Shown here one piece after another: positions 62,448 through 64,000 of a stretch of DNA of 64,000 bases. The notes under the pieces are model-generated. The model had not been told where the DNA came from. It worked only from the letters and a program-made list of their open reading frames with translations, and did no database searches. Made by a program: the position numbers and the translations under genes. This DNA comes from Drouetiella hepatica Uher 2000/2452 (lineage in GTDB: Bacteria; Cyanobacteriota; Cyanobacteriia; Elainellales; Elainellaceae): contig JAHHHD010000021.1 of assembly GCA_019359505.1 (NCBI GenBank), positions 29,939 to 93,938 of the forward strand, given 5' to 3'. Numbering within the stretch: position 1 is the stretch's first letter; each line of letters begins with the position of its first letter.

Positions 62448-63851
62448 TTAGGATTTCTTGGTAAGCAATGTAAGTAATTCTTTAATGATAGTGCTAACAT
62501 CATCTTTCGATATATCAAGGCTACTTTCAGAATTTCCCTCCACTGAAACAGGTGCATTAATGAATTTAGATATGATTTGTCCTCTGGTTGAAATATCTGA
62601 TTCAGCACCTTTATAAGCAACATAAAAACGTCTTACTGCAAGATCATCTTGTTGTGCCCGCAGCATTTCTTGATAGTTGTTACGATAAAGGCTAGCTGCA
62701 TATCGCAGTAATGCCAAAAAGAAAGATGAAACAATAAGACTCAGTCCAAGTCGCTTTAAAACCTCTGCTGTTTGAGCCTCAGATTTTCCTAGAGATTCAT
62801 TAACATCTATCATCAAATTATTTAATTTTCCCAAAGAAGCTTTTAGGTTTGGAATAGCTGCTTGCTGCTTATCTAGAAAAAGCGAAAGCCTGAAATTTAA
62901 ATCTTCTAGAGCCTTATGATATCCTTTGTCGTTATCATCTTGTGAAGTAAAGTTATTTTTTGTTTCTTTAAGTTGATTAGAAAAAGCTACAATATCTCCC
63001 GTTTCTCTAAGCTCACTAATCAACACTTTTACCCTTTCTGCAATATTCTGATTTGGTTCACTAGTTTTTGTACTTTCCAAATCAGCAATTGATTTTCCGA
63101 TAATCTCTTTAAAAGTAGCATTGTCATAATAGGCTGGAAGCAGTAAGTTAATGTCACGAGAGATTTGTGCTGTCTCAGTGTTTATTTGAGCAAGGGTACG
63201 TGGAGTTCCAGCAGCTTCTTCGTTGAGAAGAACATACCCAAAAAAAACTACAACGGCAGAGAGAATAATACCAATAAAAACAGTGGTTTGAAGAAATGTT
63301 CGCGATGATTTCTCAAAATGTTTTCGTCGGTCTTCAATGTTATGCAACATATATGGAATATAGTCCAACCCATGCTCAGCATCTTTTTCCCCTTTAGGAA
63401 GGGTTGTCCGCAGAGCAGTTAAAAAGCTCTCAGAATTAAGAATTTTTTCCACTGCTTGCTTGAGAGTAGAAGCATTCTCTACTTCTAAATCAACTTCGGT
63501 TGTTTTTGGGGAGAATGGTAGAACTTGAAATACAAGCCATAAAGCCACCATCGTTGGCAGCATACGCTGGAGAAAATATAGTGGAGCTACGAGTAAGTTG
63601 CTAAAATCAAAAAATGGAAAAAAGCTCAATGGTAGTCGAGATATTAAACTTGATATTAAACTTGCAACGAGATCGAGGATAGCAAATAGAGCAACAAAGT
63701 TACGAAGAATACGTTCACTTTTTTCTGTCAAAAAACCCCGGCGTTTAATATATCGGATTGCATAAATTAAAGCTCCGTAAGACAGAAGAGAAAGAGCAAT
63801 TGGCAGAAAAATAAAAATGATTATTGGAACAAGATTATCCATAAATGTCAT
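62448..63851 (-). CDS. AT-rich membrane protein of unknown function
   Basis: 467 aa. Three membrane helices near the N-terminus (IIIFIFLPIALSLLSYGALIYAI, FVALFAILDLVASLI, MLPTMVALWLVFQVLPF), a fourth at about 190 (FLQTTVFIGIILSAVVVFFGYVLL), a long helical external part, and a last helix at about 385 (LGLSLIVSSFFLALLRYAASLY). No known family. The gene is clearly richer in A/T than its surroundings, has no GCGATCGC sites over 1.4 kb, and lies between a RAYT unit and an insertion sequence, so it was probably acquired. Confidence 0.7.
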   Translation of the reverse strand: MTFMDNLVPIIIFIFLPIALSLLSYGALIYAIRYIKRRGFLTEKSERILRNFVALFAILDLVASLISSLISRLPLSFFPFFDFSNLLVAPLYFLQRMLPTMVALWLVFQVLPFSPKTTEVDLEVENASTLKQAVEKILNSESFLTALRTTLPKGEKDAEHGLDYIPYMLHNIEDRRKHFEKSSRTFLQTTVFIGIILSAVVVFFGYVLLNEEAAGTPRTLAQINTETAQISRDINLLLPAYYDNATFKEIIGKSIADLESTKTSEPNQNIAERVKVLISELRETGDIVAFSNQLKETKNNFTSQDDNDKGYHKALEDLNFRLSLFLDKQQAAIPNLKASLGKLNNLMIDVNESLGKSEAQTAEVLKRLGLSLIVSSFFLALLRYAASLYRNNYQEMLRAQQDDLAVRRFYVAYKGAESDISTRGQIISKFINAPVSVEGNSESSLDISKDDVSTIIKELLTLLTKKS

Positions 63852-63873
63852 CCTCTTTAAAGTCCTTTTTCAT

Positions 63874-64000
63874 TAGACCTGTCCGAAATATAAATAGTGG
63901 TAAAGAAAGATGGTAGAACGGAGTTTTACCGCTCTACCAAAGATGAAAAATCCACTCGATTATATCCACAAATATCCTCATCGCACAAAACGAGTCTTGG
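63874..64000 (+). mobile_element. Left end of an insertion sequence, cut by window edge
   Basis: TAGACCTGTCCGAAATATAA looks like the inverted-repeat end of an insertion sequence, about 70 bp ahead of a transposase start. A small hairpin GGTAGAACGG ... CCGCTCTACC (63911-63939) lies between. The right end is outside the window. Confidence 0.55.
63943..64000 (+). CDS. Transposase N-terminus, partial
   Basis: ATG 63943 opens MKNPLDYIHKYPHRTKRVL and continues past the window edge. The pattern NPLDYI-x-x-x-P-x-R-x-K-R-x-L is typical of the N-terminus of IS5-like cyanobacterial transposases. Only 19 codons are visible, so the family is tentative. Confidence 0.5.
   Translation, partial: MKNPLDYIHKYPHRTKRVL

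Overview
The window is a piece of a cyanobacterial chromosome. Photosynthesis genes (psbE-psbF-psbL-psbJ, psaE, psaL, psaI, ycf48, rubA, OCP and FRP), the sulfolipid genes sqdB and sqdX, abundant HIP1 octamers (GCGATCGC) and many cyanobacteria-only families all point there. Moderate GC, a full-length OCP next to FRP, and the small-protein families suggest a Leptolyngbya-like filamentous lineage, but that last step is inference.

Layout: 0-3 kb holds the end of coaX, a spore-photoproduct-lyase-like radical SAM gene and a glycosyltransferase. 3.4-5.9 kb is a two-gene module of a caspase/FGE fusion and a small Trypco1-like partner. 6-14 kb carries recF, a TPM (Psb32-type) protein, cobH, a subtilase relative without its catalytic His and Ser segments, a BolA/monothiol glutaredoxin pair and a response regulator. 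14.4-17.1 kb has a sugar-type ABC ATPase and the photoprotection pair OCP and FRP, then tRNA-Leu(UAA). 17.9-28 kb has cell-envelope proteins, psaE, mutM, a LysR regulator, and a photosystem biogenesis block: rubA, ycf48, psbEFLJ and, convergently, psaI-psaL. 28-40 kb is largely housekeeping (hisB, a dihydroorotase-like gene, a double histidine phosphatase, a CPBP protease, a GST, ilvB). 40-44 kb has a J-domain/pentapeptide fusion and the sqdB-X-sqdX sulfolipid cluster. 44-48.7 kb is accessory: Uma2, a UPF0175/DUF3368 toxin-antitoxin pair, a TIR-GUN4 fusion, and a DUF559 gene bracketed by two similar repeats. 48.8-57 kb returns to core genes (folC, ilvD, tRNA-Lys, nadK) plus a response regulator/CHASE2 kinase pair. 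57-61.4 kb has secreted proteins and the ergothioneine pair egtB-egtD. 61.4-64 kb is a mobile-DNA end: a 21-bp periodic array, a decayed RAYT transposase between inverted REP-like ends, an AT-rich membrane-protein gene without HIP1 sites, and the edge of an insertion sequence.

The most striking non-genic signal is a set of about twelve long, near-perfect palindromes, all intergenic. Arm sequences vary, but the design is constant: arms of 15-27 bp, an A/T tract outside, a G/C-rich core and a three-base loop. Two are bounded by exact 7-8 bp direct repeats that look like target-site duplications and a third by an imperfect one, suggesting a family of roughly 80-bp mobile elements. Two separate arrays with an exact 21-bp period (44.9 kb and 61.4 kb) are a second unexplained pattern. 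Among proteins, the caspase-FGE/Trypco1 module, the TIR-GUN4 fusion, the catalytically stripped subtilase and a PsaE with a long C-terminal tail deserve attention. No CRISPR array and no prophage were seen.
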